Assembly (NCBI RefSeq): GCF_028368855.1
Contig: NZ_JAQNCY010000002.1
Span: 62,001 to 126,000, forward strand
Direction: 5' to 3'
DNA from: Leisingera sp. SS27
GTDB lineage: Bacteria; Pseudomonadota; Alphaproteobacteria; Rhodobacterales; Rhodobacteraceae
DNA: 64,000 bases
This document shows, in pieces, positions 45,667 to 55,553 of the stretch (the stretch's first letter is position 1; each line of letters opens with the position of its first letter). The position numbers and the translations under genes are program-made. The notes under the pieces were generated by a model, which had not been told where the DNA came from, ran no database searches, and saw only the letters and a list, made by a program, of their open reading frames with translations.

Positions 45667-45835
45667 TTGAACGTCCGCAAGTCTGGAAGACAGTAATGAA
45701 AAAGCACCCGAGGCGCGCAGCGGCTCGGATCGCCCCCGACCCGCCCCCCGTCAAACCAAAGGTTTGCCTCCGGCAAAACGCGGGGACGGTTTGCCCCCAC
45801 CCTCGGGCCGGGGGCAATCCTGATGTTCCGCACAT
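45667..45835. repeat. Hairpin-rich spacer inside the yej operon
   Basis: 169 bp between yejE and yejF. CAAACC (45752-45757) pairs with GGTTTG (45761-45766), and GGCAAA-A-CG pairs with CG-G-TTTGCC at about 45772-45795, with GC-rich flanks. It resembles an inserted repetitive palindrome rather than an operon junction. It could lower yejF expression relative to yejABE. Confidence 0.5.
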
Positions 45836-46942
45836 TCATGAAAACGTCTTCCGCGGGTCAAAGGCATCGCGCACGCCCTCGAAGATGAAGATCAAGAGCG
45901 ACAGCATGATGGCAAAGGTGAAAAAGGCCGTGAAGGCAAGCCAGGGCGCCTCCAGGTTCTGTTTGGCCTGCAGCGTCAGCTCGCCCAAAGACGGCGCCGA
46001 GGACGGCAGGCCGAAGCCGAGGAAGTCGAGACCCGCCAGCAGGCCGATGGTGCCGGTGATGATGAAGGGCAGCATGGTCAGCGTCGCCACCATCGCGTTG
46101 GGCAGCATGTGGCGGAACATGATGGTCAGGTTGCCGACCCCCAGCGCCTTGGCGGCGCGCACGTATTCCAGGTTGCGGGCGCGCAGGAACTCGGCCCGGA
46201 CCACGCCGACCAGCGCGGTCCAGCCAAACAGCACCATCAGGAACACCAGCAGCCAGAAACTGCGGCCCAGGATCGCAAACATGATGATGATGACATAGAG
46301 CGAATTCACCGAGCCCCAGACCTCAATCACCCGCTGGAACACCAGGTCCGTCAACCCGCCGAAATAGCCCTGCACCGCGCCGGCCAGAATGCCGATGAGG
46401 CTGGCAGCACCGGTCACCATCAGGGTGAACAGGATCGACAGGCGGAAGCCGTAGATCACCCGCGCCAGCACATCGCGCTTGGTATCATCGGTACCCAGGA
46501 GGTTCAGCCCGCCGGGCGGCAGCGGCGCGGCGCCGGGGCGGTCGACGGTGGTGTTGAAGCTGTAGGGGATCGGCGGCCACAGGGTCCAGCCTTCGTGGAA
46601 ATCATCTGCCGCATAGGTGCCAGCGGCGATGTCTTCCAGGATGGTGTCGGGCTCATCAAAGCAGTCCTCCACCCCGCCGGAACGGATCAGGCATTCGACC
46701 TCCGGGTCGGAATAGACCGCCTCTGTCTGGAAGTCGCCGCCGAACTTGGTCTCCGGGTAGAACTTGAACACCGGCGCGAAGACCTCGCCGCGGTAGTTCA
46801 CGAGGATCGGCTTGTCGTTGGCGATGAACTCGGCAAACAGCGACAGGCCGAACAGCACCGCGAAGATCCACAGAGACCAATAGGCGCGGCGGTTGCGGCA
46901 GAAGTTGCGCCAGCGGCGCTGGTTCAGGGGGGAGAGCGCCAT
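45836..46942 (-). CDS. yejE: Peptide ABC transporter permease YejE
   Basis: 368 aa. First helix YWSLWIFAVLFGLSLFAEFIA, then the long extracytoplasmic insertion typical of YejE (NYRGEVFAPVFKFYPETKFGGDFQTEA to WTLWPPIPYSFNTT, about residues 50-130). Five further helices follow, with the EAA-type loop YVRAAKALGVGNLTIMFRHMLPNAM. It pairs with YejB. Begins 4 nt after yejB. Confidence 0.9.
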   Translation of the reverse strand: MALSPLNQRRWRNFCRNRRAYWSLWIFAVLFGLSLFAEFIANDKPILVNYRGEVFAPVFKFYPETKFGGDFQTEAVYSDPEVECLIRSGGVEDCFDEPDTILEDIAAGTYAADDFHEGWTLWPPIPYSFNTTVDRPGAAPLPPGGLNLLGTDDTKRDVLARVIYGFRLSILFTLMVTGAASLIGILAGAVQGYFGGLTDLVFQRVIEVWGSVNSLYVIIIMFAILGRSFWLLVFLMVLFGWTALVGVVRAEFLRARNLEYVRAAKALGVGNLTIMFRHMLPNAMVATLTMLPFIITGTIGLLAGLDFLGFGLPSSAPSLGELTLQAKQNLEAPWLAFTAFFTFAIMLSLLIFIFEGVRDAFDPRKTFS

Positions 46943-46945
46943 GGA

Positions 46946-48031
46946 TCAGCCCTCCCGCTTTTCAAAGTCGATGCGCGGGTCGACCACCACATACATCAGG
47001 TCGGAGATGATGCCGACCACCAGCCCCATCAGGCCGAAGATATACATGGTGCCGAACATCACCGGGTAATCGCGCGCCACTGCGGCCTCGAACCCCAGGC
47101 GGCCGAGGCCATCGAGCGAGAAGATCGTCTCGATGATCAGGGAGCCGGCAAAGAACACGCCGATGAACACCGCCGGGAAGCCCGCGATCACGATAAGCAT
47201 CGCGTTGCGGAACACGTGGCCGTAAAGGACCCGGTTCTCGCTGAGGCCCTTGGCGCGGGCGGTCATGACGTATTGCTTCTTGATCTCGTCGAGGAAGGAA
47301 TTCTTGGTCAGCAGCGTCAGCGTCGCAAAGGCCGCAATGGTGGAGGCGGTGACCGGCAGGGCGATGTGCCAGAAATAGTCCATGACCTTGCCAAACAGGC
47401 TGAGGCTTTCCCATTTGTCGGACGTCAGGCCGCGCAGGGGGAAGATCTGCCAGTAGGAGCCGCCGGCAAAGAGCACCAGCAGCATGATGGCAAACAGGAA
47501 GCCGGGGATCGCATAGGCCGCAATGATCACGCCGCTGGTCCAGGTGTCGAACGGCGAGCCGTCGCGCATCGCCTTGCGGATGCCCATCGGGATCGAGATC
47601 AGATAGGCAATCAGCGTTGACCACAGGCCGAGCGAGATCGAGACCGGCATTTTCTCCAGCACCAGGTCGGTGACATCGATCTTGCGGAAATAGCTCTCGC
47701 CGAAGTCAAAGCGCGCATAGTTGCCGAGCATGGTCAGAAAGCGTTCCAAGGGCGGCTTGTCGAGGCCGAACTGTTCTTCCAGCTCCTTGATCAGCTCCGG
47801 CGGCAGGCCTTGGCGGCCGGCGTAATTCTCGTTAGCGCTGATTGCCTCGGTGCCGGCATCGCCGCCGCCGCCTGCAAAACCCTCGAACACGTCGCCGCCG
47901 CCTTCAAGCTGGGCGATGATCTGCTCGACGGGACCACCTGGCACGAATTGCACCAGGGCGAAGTTCACCACCAGAATGCCAAACAGGGTCGGGATCACCA
48001 GCAGCAGGCGCCGGAGGATATAGGCTGCCAT
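46946..48031 (-). CDS. yejB: Peptide ABC transporter permease YejB
   Basis: 361 aa. N-terminal helix [37 protein letters not shown], a Gly-rich extracytoplasmic insertion ([20 protein letters not shown], about residues 42-61), then [27 protein letters not shown] and the EAA loop [25 protein letters not shown]. Both insertion and motifs fit YejB. The start at 48031 lies 10 bp after the yejA stop. Confidence 0.9.
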   Translation of the reverse strand: MAAYILRRLLLVIPTLFGILVVNFALVQFVPGGPVEQIIAQLEGGGDVFEGFAGGGGDAGTEAISANENYAGRQGLPPELIKELEEQFGLDKPPLERFLTMLGNYARFDFGESYFRKIDVTDLVLEKMPVSISLGLWSTLIAYLISIPMGIRKAMRDGSPFDTWTSGVIIAAYAIPGFLFAIMLLVLFAGGSYWQIFPLRGLTSDKWESLSLFGKVMDYFWHIALPVTASTIAAFATLTLLTKNSFLDEIKKQYVMTARAKGLSENRVLYGHVFRNAMLIVIAGFPAVFIGVFFAGSLIIETIFSLDGLGRLGFEAAVARDYPVMFGTMYIFGLMGLVVGIISDLMYVVVDPRIDFEKREG

Positions 48032-48041
48032 CTCAGGTCCC

Positions 48042-49955
48042 TTACCGCAGCGCGCCGGCGGATTTGAGCTCCGCCTCACGCGCTGCATCAATCCACCACA
48101 GGTCCAGAAGGCCGGTGTCATAGGGCGGCAGGTTTTCCGGCTGGCGGTACATGTCCCAATAGGCAATCCAGTTCACGTCCAGGTACCAGGTCGGCACCAC
48201 AAAGCGCTTGGCCCGCAGCACCCGGTCCAGCGCCCGGGCGTTGGCGCGCAGCTCTTCCTGGGTCTTGGCATCGACGATGTTGCCGATCAGCGCATCCACC
48301 GCCGGGTCGGCCAGGCCTGCCGGGTTGAACACCGAATACTCATGCGCCTCGGAGCCGAAATACTGGTAGAGGCCGGTCGAGGGCTCCAGCGACATCGGAT
48401 AGGCGGAGGAAATCATGTCGAACTCCTTCTCCCGGCGGCGGCTGGTGTACTGGGCATAGTCCACCCGGTTCAGCACCGCATCCACGCCCATGGTGCGCAG
48501 GTTGGCGACATAGGGCTGCACGATGCGTTCAATGGTCGGGCTGTCGGCCAGGAATTCGACTTTCAGCGGCTCGCCTTGCGCGTTGCGGCGCATACCGTCA
48601 TCGCCGACGGCCCAGCCGGCCTCATCCAAGAGCTTCATCGCCCGGCGCAGGTTCTTGCGGTCGCCGGGGCGCGACGCCTTGGAGGCATGGGCCATCACCG
48701 GCTGCTCAGTCAGGATGGACGGGCTGATCTGGTCGCCCAGCGCTTCCAGCACCTCCTTTTCGCGGCCTTCTGGCAGGCCTTCGGCCGCCAGCGGCGAATC
48801 CTGCCAGAAGGAGGAGCGGTGGCGGAACAGCCCGTATTGCAGGCTTTCATTGGTCCATTCGAAATTGAACGCCAGCTGCATCGCCTCGCGCACGCGGATG
48901 TCCTGGAACTTGGGTTTCAGCAGGTTCATCACAAATCCGCTGGCGGCCGGCACATTGCCGTCCGGAAACTCACCCTTGATCACATGCCCCAAGCCGACTG
49001 CGGCAAATTCATAATTGGTGGCCCAGTTCTTGGAGTTGTTTTCGGGGCGAAGTGTATAGACGCCGGCCTTAAAGCCCTCCATCGCAGCCACATCATCGCC
49101 GAAATACTCGACCCGGATGCGGTCATAGTTGTGGCGGCCCTGGTTCACGTTCAGGTCCTTGCCCCAGTAGTCGGGGTTGCGCCTGTAGACGATGCGCTGG
49201 TTCACATCGGCGCTTTCCAGCACATAAGGCCCGGAGCCGATGCCAGGATCCAGGCGCGGCTGGTCGATGCGGCGGTTTTCCGGGTCGGCCTCGAACCAGG
49301 CCTTGGAAAACACCGAGGTGCCGCCCACCTGGGTGATCATTGCGCGGCGCGGGAAATCCGGGGAGAAGTGGAACTTCACCCGGTGCGGCCCCAGCGCCTC
49401 TGCCTTGGGAATGCGTTTGCGCACCGCTTCGGCGTAGGATTTCAGTCCCTGCTCCAGCAGGATGTTGTGGGAGAACACCACATCATCCGCGGTGACCGGG
49501 CTGCCGTCAGAAAACTTTGCCTCGGGGCGCAGGTTGAAGATCACCCAATCCTGGCTTTCGGGGTATTCCAGGCTTTCGGCGATCAGGCCATAGTAGGACC
49601 CGGGCTCGTCATAGGAGTCCACCAGAAGGCTTTCAAACTGGGCCGAGGACAAGGCCCCTGCCCGGCCCTTGCGGGTATAGGGGTTCATGCTGTCGAAGGT
49701 GCCGACGGCAGAAATCGACAATTCGCCGCCTTTGGGCGCCTCAGGATTCACGTAATCGAAATGGTCAAAGCCTTGCGGGTATTTCAGCTCTCCGAACTCG
49801 GCAAATCCATGCGCCTTGATGAGGGCCTCTTCCGCCCGCACCTGCGTGGCGGCGGCCAGTGCCAGGATCAAGCCGAACGCAAGCGCGGCGGCCGCCTGCA
49901 ACGGGTTCACTCTATCCTTCGCGCGCACGCGCGCTGCAGCTTTGGCGGTGTTCAT
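48042..49955 (-). CDS. yejA: Peptide ABC transporter substrate-binding protein YejA
   Basis: 637 aa. A twin-basic N-terminal region and signal peptide ([23 protein letters not shown], cleavage near residue 41) precede an SBP family 5 domain: [75 protein letters not shown] and [15 protein letters not shown]. The HGFA-x-FG-LKYP start is characteristic of YejA. First gene of yejABEF. Upstream 49956-50171 is promoter sequence without recognised boxes. Confidence 0.92.
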   Translation of the reverse strand: MNTAKAAARVRAKDRVNPLQAAAALAFGLILALAAATQVRAEEALIKAHGFAEFGELKYPQGFDHFDYVNPEAPKGGELSISAVGTFDSMNPYTRKGRAGALSSAQFESLLVDSYDEPGSYYGLIAESLEYPESQDWVIFNLRPEAKFSDGSPVTADDVVFSHNILLEQGLKSYAEAVRKRIPKAEALGPHRVKFHFSPDFPRRAMITQVGGTSVFSKAWFEADPENRRIDQPRLDPGIGSGPYVLESADVNQRIVYRRNPDYWGKDLNVNQGRHNYDRIRVEYFGDDVAAMEGFKAGVYTLRPENNSKNWATNYEFAAVGLGHVIKGEFPDGNVPAASGFVMNLLKPKFQDIRVREAMQLAFNFEWTNESLQYGLFRHRSSFWQDSPLAAEGLPEGREKEVLEALGDQISPSILTEQPVMAHASKASRPGDRKNLRRAMKLLDEAGWAVGDDGMRRNAQGEPLKVEFLADSPTIERIVQPYVANLRTMGVDAVLNRVDYAQYTSRRREKEFDMISSAYPMSLEPSTGLYQYFGSEAHEYSVFNPAGLADPAVDALIGNIVDAKTQEELRANARALDRVLRAKRFVVPTWYLDVNWIAYWDMYRQPENLPPYDTGLLDLWWIDAAREAELKSAGALR

Positions 49956-50171
49956 CTGCCATGACCTCCTGTGCCCGGAACTTTGGTCCGGGTTTTCGCA
50001 CCCAAGCTAATGTCCGGGGGCGGTAACATTCAAGTTGAGATTGGGTGATCAAACGCCTGATCTGGGCATAAAGCAGCCTAAACAAGGGCCTGCGCGCGGC
50101 GGCGCTTGCCCGAAATATAATTGCCTGCCAGCCTCACATCACGATTGCGTTATGAAACGAGGGAGTTTGCG

Positions 50172-50408
50172 ATGCTGAAGTCAATGAGATTTGCCGCCCT
50201 TGCGGTTGCCGGGGCCGCTGCACTGAGCGCCTGCGCCCAGCAGGAAGAGGAAGTCGTCTACACCAGTCCGGAAGAGGCATACTGCGTGCAGACCGGCGGC
50301 ACATATGTGCTGCGCAGCGGCAAGGCGGGCACTATCGGCGTCTGCATCCTGCCCGACGGCACAGAGCGCGACGCGCTGGCCTACTACCGTGAGAACAACC
50401 CGGCCTGA
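50172..50408 (+). CDS. DUF333 lipoprotein
   Basis: 78 aa. Lipoprotein signal MLKSMRFAALAVAGAAALSACAQQ with lipobox LSAC (Cys about residue 21). The body EEAYCVQTGGTYVLRSGKAGTIGVCILPDGTERDALAYYREN matches DUF333, a short domain with two cysteines that probably form a disulfide, found in small outer-membrane lipoproteins. Role unknown. Start follows GAGGGAGTTTGCG. A bidirectional terminator separates it from the convergent cytochrome gene. Confidence 0.82.
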   Translation: MLKSMRFAALAVAGAAALSACAQQEEEVVYTSPEEAYCVQTGGTYVLRSGKAGTIGVCILPDGTERDALAYYRENNPA

Positions 50409-50446
50409 TCAGGCCACCCGCGGCACACCACTCACGCGAACATCAA

Positions 50447-50477
50447 AAAAAGCCGCTGCAAACCGCAGCGGCTTTTT
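50447..50477. terminator. Bidirectional terminator
   Basis: AAAAAGCCGCTGC (50447-50459) and GCAGCGGCTTTTT (50465-50477), loop of 5 nt. A-run and T-run give termination on both strands between the DUF333 and cytochrome genes. Confidence 0.92.
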
Positions 50478-50506
50478 CACTTGGATAGCTGGGACAGCGG
50501 TCCGGC

Positions 50507-51016
50507 TTAGCCGTCCAGGCTGTCCAGATAGGCGATGAGGTTCACCCGGTCGGTCTGCTTTTTCAGGCCGGAGAACGACATGGTGGTGCCGGAGGCATAG
50601 GCCGACGGCTTGGCCAGGAAGGCGTCCAGCTCTTCCGGGGTCCAGGCCTTGTCGGCCAGGCCGGTCAGCGCGCCGGAGTAACCGAAGCCCGCAGCGGAAG
50701 CGATGTCGCGGCCAACCACACCGTACAGATACGGGCCGGTTGCATTGGCGCCGTCTTCCAGCTTGTGGCAGGCGGAGCACTTCTTGAATACCTTGGCGCC
50801 TTTGGCGGCGTCGGCGGAGGCCATCAGCTCTTCGAAGCTGACTTCCGGCTCGTCGCTGCCGGCGTCTTCGGCCGCGGCGACTTCGATCACATAGGAAGCC
50901 TCACCGTGGCTGTCCATGTGATACAGTACTTCTGCGCCCCATTTGCCCAGAAGGAATACCAGGAACGCGCCGCAGATGCCTGCGGTCGCTTTGGTGAGGG
51001 TCATCGTGTCAAACAT
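50507..51016 (-). CDS. Membrane-anchored cytochrome c (CycM / cytochrome cy-like)
   Basis: 169 aa. An uncleaved N-terminal anchor (ATAGICGAFLVFLLGKWGAEVLY, about residues 10-32), an acidic linker EAASYVIEVAAAEDAGSDEPE-like (here VAAAEDAGSDEPEVSFEE), then a class I cytochrome c. CSACH is at about 81-85, NATGPYLYGVVGRDIASAAGFGYS follows, and the Met ligand lies in GTTMSFSGLK. Such cytochromes shuttle electrons from bc1 to aa3 or cbb3 oxidases while tethered to the membrane. Start chosen at 51016; upstream in-frame codons would run into the divergent pheA control region. Confidence 0.88.
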   Translation of the reverse strand: MFDTMTLTKATAGICGAFLVFLLGKWGAEVLYHMDSHGEASYVIEVAAAEDAGSDEPEVSFEELMASADAAKGAKVFKKCSACHKLEDGANATGPYLYGVVGRDIASAAGFGYSGALTGLADKAWTPEELDAFLAKPSAYASGTTMSFSGLKKQTDRVNLIAYLDSLDG

Positions 51017-51134
51017 GATCGCGAGTCCATTTAGCTGTCTGCAGGGGTGTCTAAGGCTTCCCCTTGCAAGTGGCAAGGTATAGACAGCGCGACGAAACGC
51101 CCAATTCTTGAAGTTTTGCACGGGGAACACACCC

Positions 51135-51968
51135 ATGAGCCGCAAAATCGCCATTCAGGGGGAGCTTGGCTCCTACAGCCACGAGGCCTGCCGCATCGCC
51201 CGCCCCGGCATGGAGGTGCTGCCCTGCCGCACGTTCGAGGAGATTCTGGAGGCGGTGCGCAGCGGCGAGGCGGAGCAGGCGATGCTGCCGGTGGAGAACT
51301 CCACCTACGGCCGCGTGGCCGACAGCCACCGGCTGCTGCCCCACAGCGGGCTGCATATCATCGACGAGGCTTTTGTGCGGGTGCATATCAACCTGCTGGC
51401 GGTGCCGGGCGCGAAGCTGGAGGATATCCGCGAGGCGCATTCGCATCTGGTGCTGCTGCCGCAATGCGGAACCTTCCTGCGCGAGCACGGCATCCGCGGC
51501 CGCGTCAGCCCCGATAACGCCCGCGCCGCGCGTGACGTGGCTGAGGCCGGAGACATCCACTCTGCCGCGCTGGCCAGCGAGCTGGCGGGCGAGATCTACG
51601 GGCTGGACGTGCTGGCCCGCCATATCGAGGACAACGGCGACAACACCACCCGCTTCCTGATCATGGCCAAAGATATCGACTACACCCGCCGCGGCGCCCA
51701 CAATATGATCACCAGCTTCGTCTTTCAGGTGCGCAACATCCCGGCGGCGCTGTATAAGGCGATGGGCGGCTTTGCCACCAATGGCATCAACATGACCAAG
51801 CTGGAAAGCTATATGGTGGACGGCTCCTTTACCGCCACTCAGTTCTATGCCGATATCGAAGGCCACCCGGATGATGCCAATGTGCAGCTGGCAATGGATG
51901 AGCTGAGCTATTTCACCACCAATGTGGAAATCCTCGGCGTCTACCCGGCGGACAACGGCCGGTTCTGA
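51135..51968 (+). CDS. pheA: Prephenate dehydratase
   Basis: 277 aa monofunctional enzyme converting prephenate to phenylpyruvate. Catalytic domain: IAIQGELGSYSHEACRI, MLPVENSTYGRV, and DNGDNTTRFLIMA with the TTRF motif. ACT domain: SFVFQVRNIPAALYKAMGGFATNGINMTKLESYMVDGSF. The Phe-binding ESRP motif of many homologues reads ESYM here, as in related alphaproteobacteria, so feedback control may differ. The start at 51135 is nine codons after an earlier ATG and fits the family N-terminus. Divergent from the cytochrome gene. Confidence 0.93.
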   Translation: MSRKIAIQGELGSYSHEACRIARPGMEVLPCRTFEEILEAVRSGEAEQAMLPVENSTYGRVADSHRLLPHSGLHIIDEAFVRVHINLLAVPGAKLEDIREAHSHLVLLPQCGTFLREHGIRGRVSPDNARAARDVAEAGDIHSAALASELAGEIYGLDVLARHIEDNGDNTTRFLIMAKDIDYTRRGAHNMITSFVFQVRNIPAALYKAMGGFATNGINMTKLESYMVDGSFTATQFYADIEGHPDDANVQLAMDELSYFTTNVEILGVYPADNGRF

Positions 51969-52060
51969 CCCGGAAGAAGGCAGGCAGGGGCTTTGCCCCT
52001 CTTGGCCTCACGGCCAATTCACCCCAGGATATTTTCCAGCCAGATGAAGCGGCGGACCCC

Positions 52061-52130
52061 GCCACGCGCCAGCGTGGCGCACGGCCCAACGGCGCGGTGC
52101 AATCTTTGATTGCTCCACAGCGGGCGGGAG
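52061..52130 (-). repeat. Half copy (D) of the three-hairpin repeat
   Basis: Inverted orientation. GCCACGC-GCCA-GCGTGGC, then CCCAACGG and a small GCAAT/ATTGC hairpin, ending GCGGGCGGGAG. The CCCAACGG ... GGGCGGGAG spacing and the CCCTG-like sequence just beyond match the 3' half of copy A at 2846-2974. The central long arm is missing. Confidence 0.5.
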
Positions 52131-52172
52131 ATCCCCTGTTCAAGGTCTGCGCAGTTCAATCGGGGGAGTTAA

Positions 52173-52270
52173 GTGAGAGGCTGGACATCGACCCAAGCGG
52201 GGCTCGTTGTGGCTGCTTCCTTCCGGACCTGACCAGGTTGGCGAGGCGCCTGCCCGCGCCAACCTCTCGA
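52173..52270 (-). ncRNA. ffs: Signal recognition particle RNA, small bacterial type
   Basis: The minus strand reads GGTCAGGTCCGGAAGGAAGC followed by AGCC, the universally conserved SRP apical loop that binds Ffh. Flanking helix strands are present (GGTTGGCG and CGCCAACC), and the ends pair through GAGAGG and CCTCTC at 52263-52268 and 52175-52180. Length about 95 nt fits the short 4.5S form. Exact ends are uncertain by several bases. Confidence 0.93.
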
Positions 52271-52322
52271 ATCCCGATATAAGGACCGCCGCCGGGAATG
52301 GCAAGGACCGCATTCGCGATGT

Positions 52323-54176
52323 TCAAAGCTGCAGGTCCAGTTCCCAGAAACCATTGCCGTTGAAGCCGCGCGGGACAGCCAGACCGGCAGGCAGCTCTGC
52401 CAGGTGCGCCACCGCGCCAGGGCCCGTCACCGCCACCGCGCGGGTGCTCGGGACTGGCGCCAGCTGCCAGGGATAAGGCGCGTCTGCCAGGGGCTCCGGT
52501 GGCAGCCGCCCGGCAATATAGTCCCGGATCGCCTGGCGGATGCGCAAGGGCGGCAGCGGCAGCTCCCGGGCGTCCTCCAGCATCCGGAACCGGCCGCCGC
52601 CGCTGACCCGGTAGCTGTTGACCGCAACCGCAAAGTGCTGGCCGGCGTCCACAGGCCGGCCCTGCCAGCAAAGATCCGTGATCCGTTGTGCTGCCGGGCT
52701 GAGCAGGTCTCCGGATGCGGAAAACCGCGGCGGCTGGGTGACATCAATCTGGTAGCTGAGCCCGAAGATCACATCGAAATTATGCCCTGCCCGCTGCGGA
52801 TCGCTCAGCCGCTGGCCGGAGCTGCCCGGCTCAATCCGGTTGAACAGCCCGGCGGACATTTCCAGCCAGTCCTGCAGCTGCGCGCCGGTGACCTGAACCA
52901 CCCGCAGCTCGTTCGGGAAGACCTGCAGATCGGCAATGTTTCTGGCGCAAAGATCCCCGGCCGCGATATCGGTATAGGACTGCGGTCCGGAGCGGCCGCC
53001 GAATTTCCCCGGTGCCGCGGCCGACAACAGCGGCAGGTTTTCACCAGCAGAGCCGCGCAGCAGCACCCGCGCCGCAGCCGCCTGGGCGCTGGCAGTCAGG
53101 GACAGGCCGCGGTCCGGTGCGAAAAAGGTAAAGAAGGAATGCATCGCCACCGGGCTGTGGCCTGCCGGCTCCTGCATCCTTGCGAGCGTGCGGGAATGAT
53201 CCCCAGCCAGCGCCTGCACAAGGGCAGGATCCTCGTCCGCCAGCGGCGTTGCGGTGCCGGTTGCGCCCGGATGCGAGACCGGCTGCAAAGCGGCAGAGCC
53301 GCCGGCCATCTGCCAGCCGCCGGGGGCATGCTCCAGCTCCAGCCGGATCACCCCGAGGTGCGAGCCATGCGCCCCCGGCATCACCACCGGCTTGGAAAAG
53401 GGGTAATCCGGGTGCGGCAATGTCAGGTGTGTGTGGCCGCCAACCAGGGCATCGATGTCCGGAAGCCCGGCCAGTTCGTCCAGGGCGTTTTCGCTGCGGT
53501 CGCCGCCTGCTGGCGCCAGGCCGGTGTGCGCCAGCGCCAGCACCAGATCGCAGCCCTGCGCCTTCAGCTGCCCGGCCTGCTCTGCCGCGGCTTCCACGAT
53601 GCCGGACGCCTGCAGCTGTCCCTGCAGCGCCTGCCGGCACCATGAGAGCGTCTGCGGCGGCAGCACCGACAGCAGCCCGATCCGCACCGGCGGCAGATCC
53701 GAACAGCCCGGCACCTGCCGCTCCAGCACCGCTGAGGGTGCAAACGGCAGCACCAGGCCGGGCTGCACCGCCCGCAGATTGGAGCACAGCAACGGACAGG
53801 GCATGTCCGCACTCACCGCTGCCAGCGCGTCCAGCCCGATGTCGAAATCGTGGTTGCCTAGCCCCGCCGCGTCATACTGCAGCACCTGGAACGCCCGCAC
53901 CAGCGGATGCGGCCCTTCCGCCTGCGGCAGGACATCGCCCAGCGGCGCGCCCTGGAAACCATCGCCGTTGTCGACAAGAATGCATGCCGCACCCCGGGCC
54001 GCTGCTTGCGCACGCGCCTTGGCGATCAGGGCTGCTACCCGCGAAAGCCCGATGGCAGGATCAGGCCGGTTAGCATAGTAATCATGGCTCAGCAGATTAC
54101 AGTGCAGGTCCGTGGTGGCCAGCACATGCAATTCCCCGGCACCGCGGGCCTTGGAGGCAGCCGCCCCGCCTGTCAT
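52323..54176 (-). CDS. CpdB-like 2',3'-cyclic-nucleotide phosphodiesterase / 3'-nucleotidase
   Basis: 617 aa if started at 54176. N-terminal calcineurin-like metallophosphatase: LHVLATTDLHCNLLSHDYY, ILVDNGDGFQGAPLGDVL, DAAGLGNHDFDIGLDALA, LALAHTGL and LVGGHTHLTLP supply the two-metal ligands. The C-terminal 5'-nucleotidase domain is at about 340-600 (NELRVVQVTGAQLQDWLEMSAG, FAVAVNSYRVSGGGRF). CpdB is normally periplasmic, but no signal peptide is visible from any available start (54176, 54224, 54311). The start is therefore uncertain or the enzyme is cytosolic. Ends 52 bp before the SRP RNA. Confidence 0.83.
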   Translation of the reverse strand: MTGGAAASKARGAGELHVLATTDLHCNLLSHDYYANRPDPAIGLSRVAALIAKARAQAAARGAACILVDNGDGFQGAPLGDVLPQAEGPHPLVRAFQVLQYDAAGLGNHDFDIGLDALAAVSADMPCPLLCSNLRAVQPGLVLPFAPSAVLERQVPGCSDLPPVRIGLLSVLPPQTLSWCRQALQGQLQASGIVEAAAEQAGQLKAQGCDLVLALAHTGLAPAGGDRSENALDELAGLPDIDALVGGHTHLTLPHPDYPFSKPVVMPGAHGSHLGVIRLELEHAPGGWQMAGGSAALQPVSHPGATGTATPLADEDPALVQALAGDHSRTLARMQEPAGHSPVAMHSFFTFFAPDRGLSLTASAQAAAARVLLRGSAGENLPLLSAAAPGKFGGRSGPQSYTDIAAGDLCARNIADLQVFPNELRVVQVTGAQLQDWLEMSAGLFNRIEPGSSGQRLSDPQRAGHNFDVIFGLSYQIDVTQPPRFSASGDLLSPAAQRITDLCWQGRPVDAGQHFAVAVNSYRVSGGGRFRMLEDARELPLPPLRIRQAIRDYIAGRLPPEPLADAPYPWQLAPVPSTRAVAVTGPGAVAHLAELPAGLAVPRGFNGNGFWELDLQL

Positions 54177-54510
54177 GTCCGAATTACTGCTGACACCGCC
54201 TGCCCGCTGCTCCTTTTGCACCATTCGGCGCCATTTATTGTTTCGCGTTATTTGAATCAGCGTTTCCGCGATTTGCAAAGCTTCCTTTGCAGCGCGCGTT
54301 AACTTTTTCACAGGCGTCTTACGCTGTCACCTTTTTGCGCCCTGCTCTGCTGCGAAATCACCCGGCATCAGCCGTGCCGGGTGTGGCCGCATGGCGACAG
54401 GCAAGCGCAGATCTCCCCTGAATGCTGGCAACGGCTGCGTCACACTGTCATGGATTGCCGCATTTCCCGTTGAGCGCGGCCCGAACCCCGCCAGTCATAG
54501 GAGAATTGCC

Positions 54511-55497
54511 ATGAAACGCGCGGAACAGGTGACCTTCGGCGGCGGCGGCGGGCTGGAGCGCGCTGCGCATTTGCGCACTGATGCAGCGGCGCTGGAGGCT
54601 GCATGGAACAGCTCTGAGGCACAGGTTCTGCTGATGTGGCGGGGCAAGCCGCTTACATGGCGCGATGCGGCGGCGGATCTGCCCTGCGGCCTGGCCTGGA
54701 CCGCGCCGGAACATCCGCTGGCCGCCGCGCGCAAGCCGGACTCGCTGTTCCTGGGGCTGGCCCCTGGCGGCACGCCCTGCTTTGCCTGCGACATCAGCGA
54801 TTGGCAGCCCCGGGATCTGGACCAGGACGCATTGAACAGCTTTGCCGATGCCAGCGAACAGCAGCATCCGGAGCTGCCGGACACGCATGTGTTTGCGGAA
54901 CTGCGCCGGATCATGACGCGCCTCACGCCGCTGGAGGCGGAGCTGGCGGCCACCGCCAAGGCGCTGCTGGCATGGCACCGCAGCCACCGGTTCTGCGCCT
55001 GCTGCGGTTCCCCCAGCGATCCGGCGCAGGCGGGCTGGCAGCGGGTGTGCCCGGCCTGCAAAGCCCCGCATTTCCCCCGTACCGACCCGGTGGTGATCAT
55101 GCTGATCACCCATGGCGACAGCGTCCTGATGGGCCGCTCCCCCGGCTGGCCGGAGGGGATGTATTCGCTCCTTGCGGGCTTTGTCGAACCGGGCGAGACG
55201 CTGGAGGCTGCCGTGCGCCGCGAAGTGCTGGAGGAGACCGGCGTGCAGGTCGGCGCTGTCAGCTATCTGTCCAGTCAGCCCTGGGCCTTTCCGATGTCGC
55301 TGATGTTCGGCTGCGCGGGTGAGGCGCTGAGCCGGGAGATCACCATCGACCCGGAAGAAATAGAGGATGCGCTCTGGATCAGCCGCCAGGAGATGATGAC
55401 TGTTTATGCGGGCGAACACCCGGTTCTGAAACCCGCGCGCAAAGGGGCGATTGCGCAGTTTTTGATCAAGAACTGGCTTGCGGACACGCTGGACTAA
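54511..55497 (+). CDS. nudC: NAD+ diphosphatase NudC
   Basis: 328 aa. Order: an N-terminal NUDIX-like domain, a zinc ribbon with CACCGSPSDPAQAGWQRVCPAC (about residues 163-184), then the Nudix domain. GFVEPGETLEAAVRREVLEETGVQV is the full Nudix box, and SQPWAFPMSLM is the NudC-specific NAD(H) motif. It hydrolyses NADH/NAD+ to NMN and AMP and removes NAD caps from RNA. The start at 54511 follows AGGAGAATTGCC. The SRPBCC gene begins 56 bp later in the same direction. Confidence 0.93.
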   Translation: MKRAEQVTFGGGGGLERAAHLRTDAAALEAAWNSSEAQVLLMWRGKPLTWRDAAADLPCGLAWTAPEHPLAAARKPDSLFLGLAPGGTPCFACDISDWQPRDLDQDALNSFADASEQQHPELPDTHVFAELRRIMTRLTPLEAELAATAKALLAWHRSHRFCACCGSPSDPAQAGWQRVCPACKAPHFPRTDPVVIMLITHGDSVLMGRSPGWPEGMYSLLAGFVEPGETLEAAVRREVLEETGVQVGAVSYLSSQPWAFPMSLMFGCAGEALSREITIDPEEIEDALWISRQEMMTVYAGEHPVLKPARKGAIAQFLIKNWLADTLD

Positions 55498-55553
55498 AGC
55501 GCATATTTGCCGGAAACGGCGCAGATCCCAAGCCGCAAACGAGGCAGGCGAAC

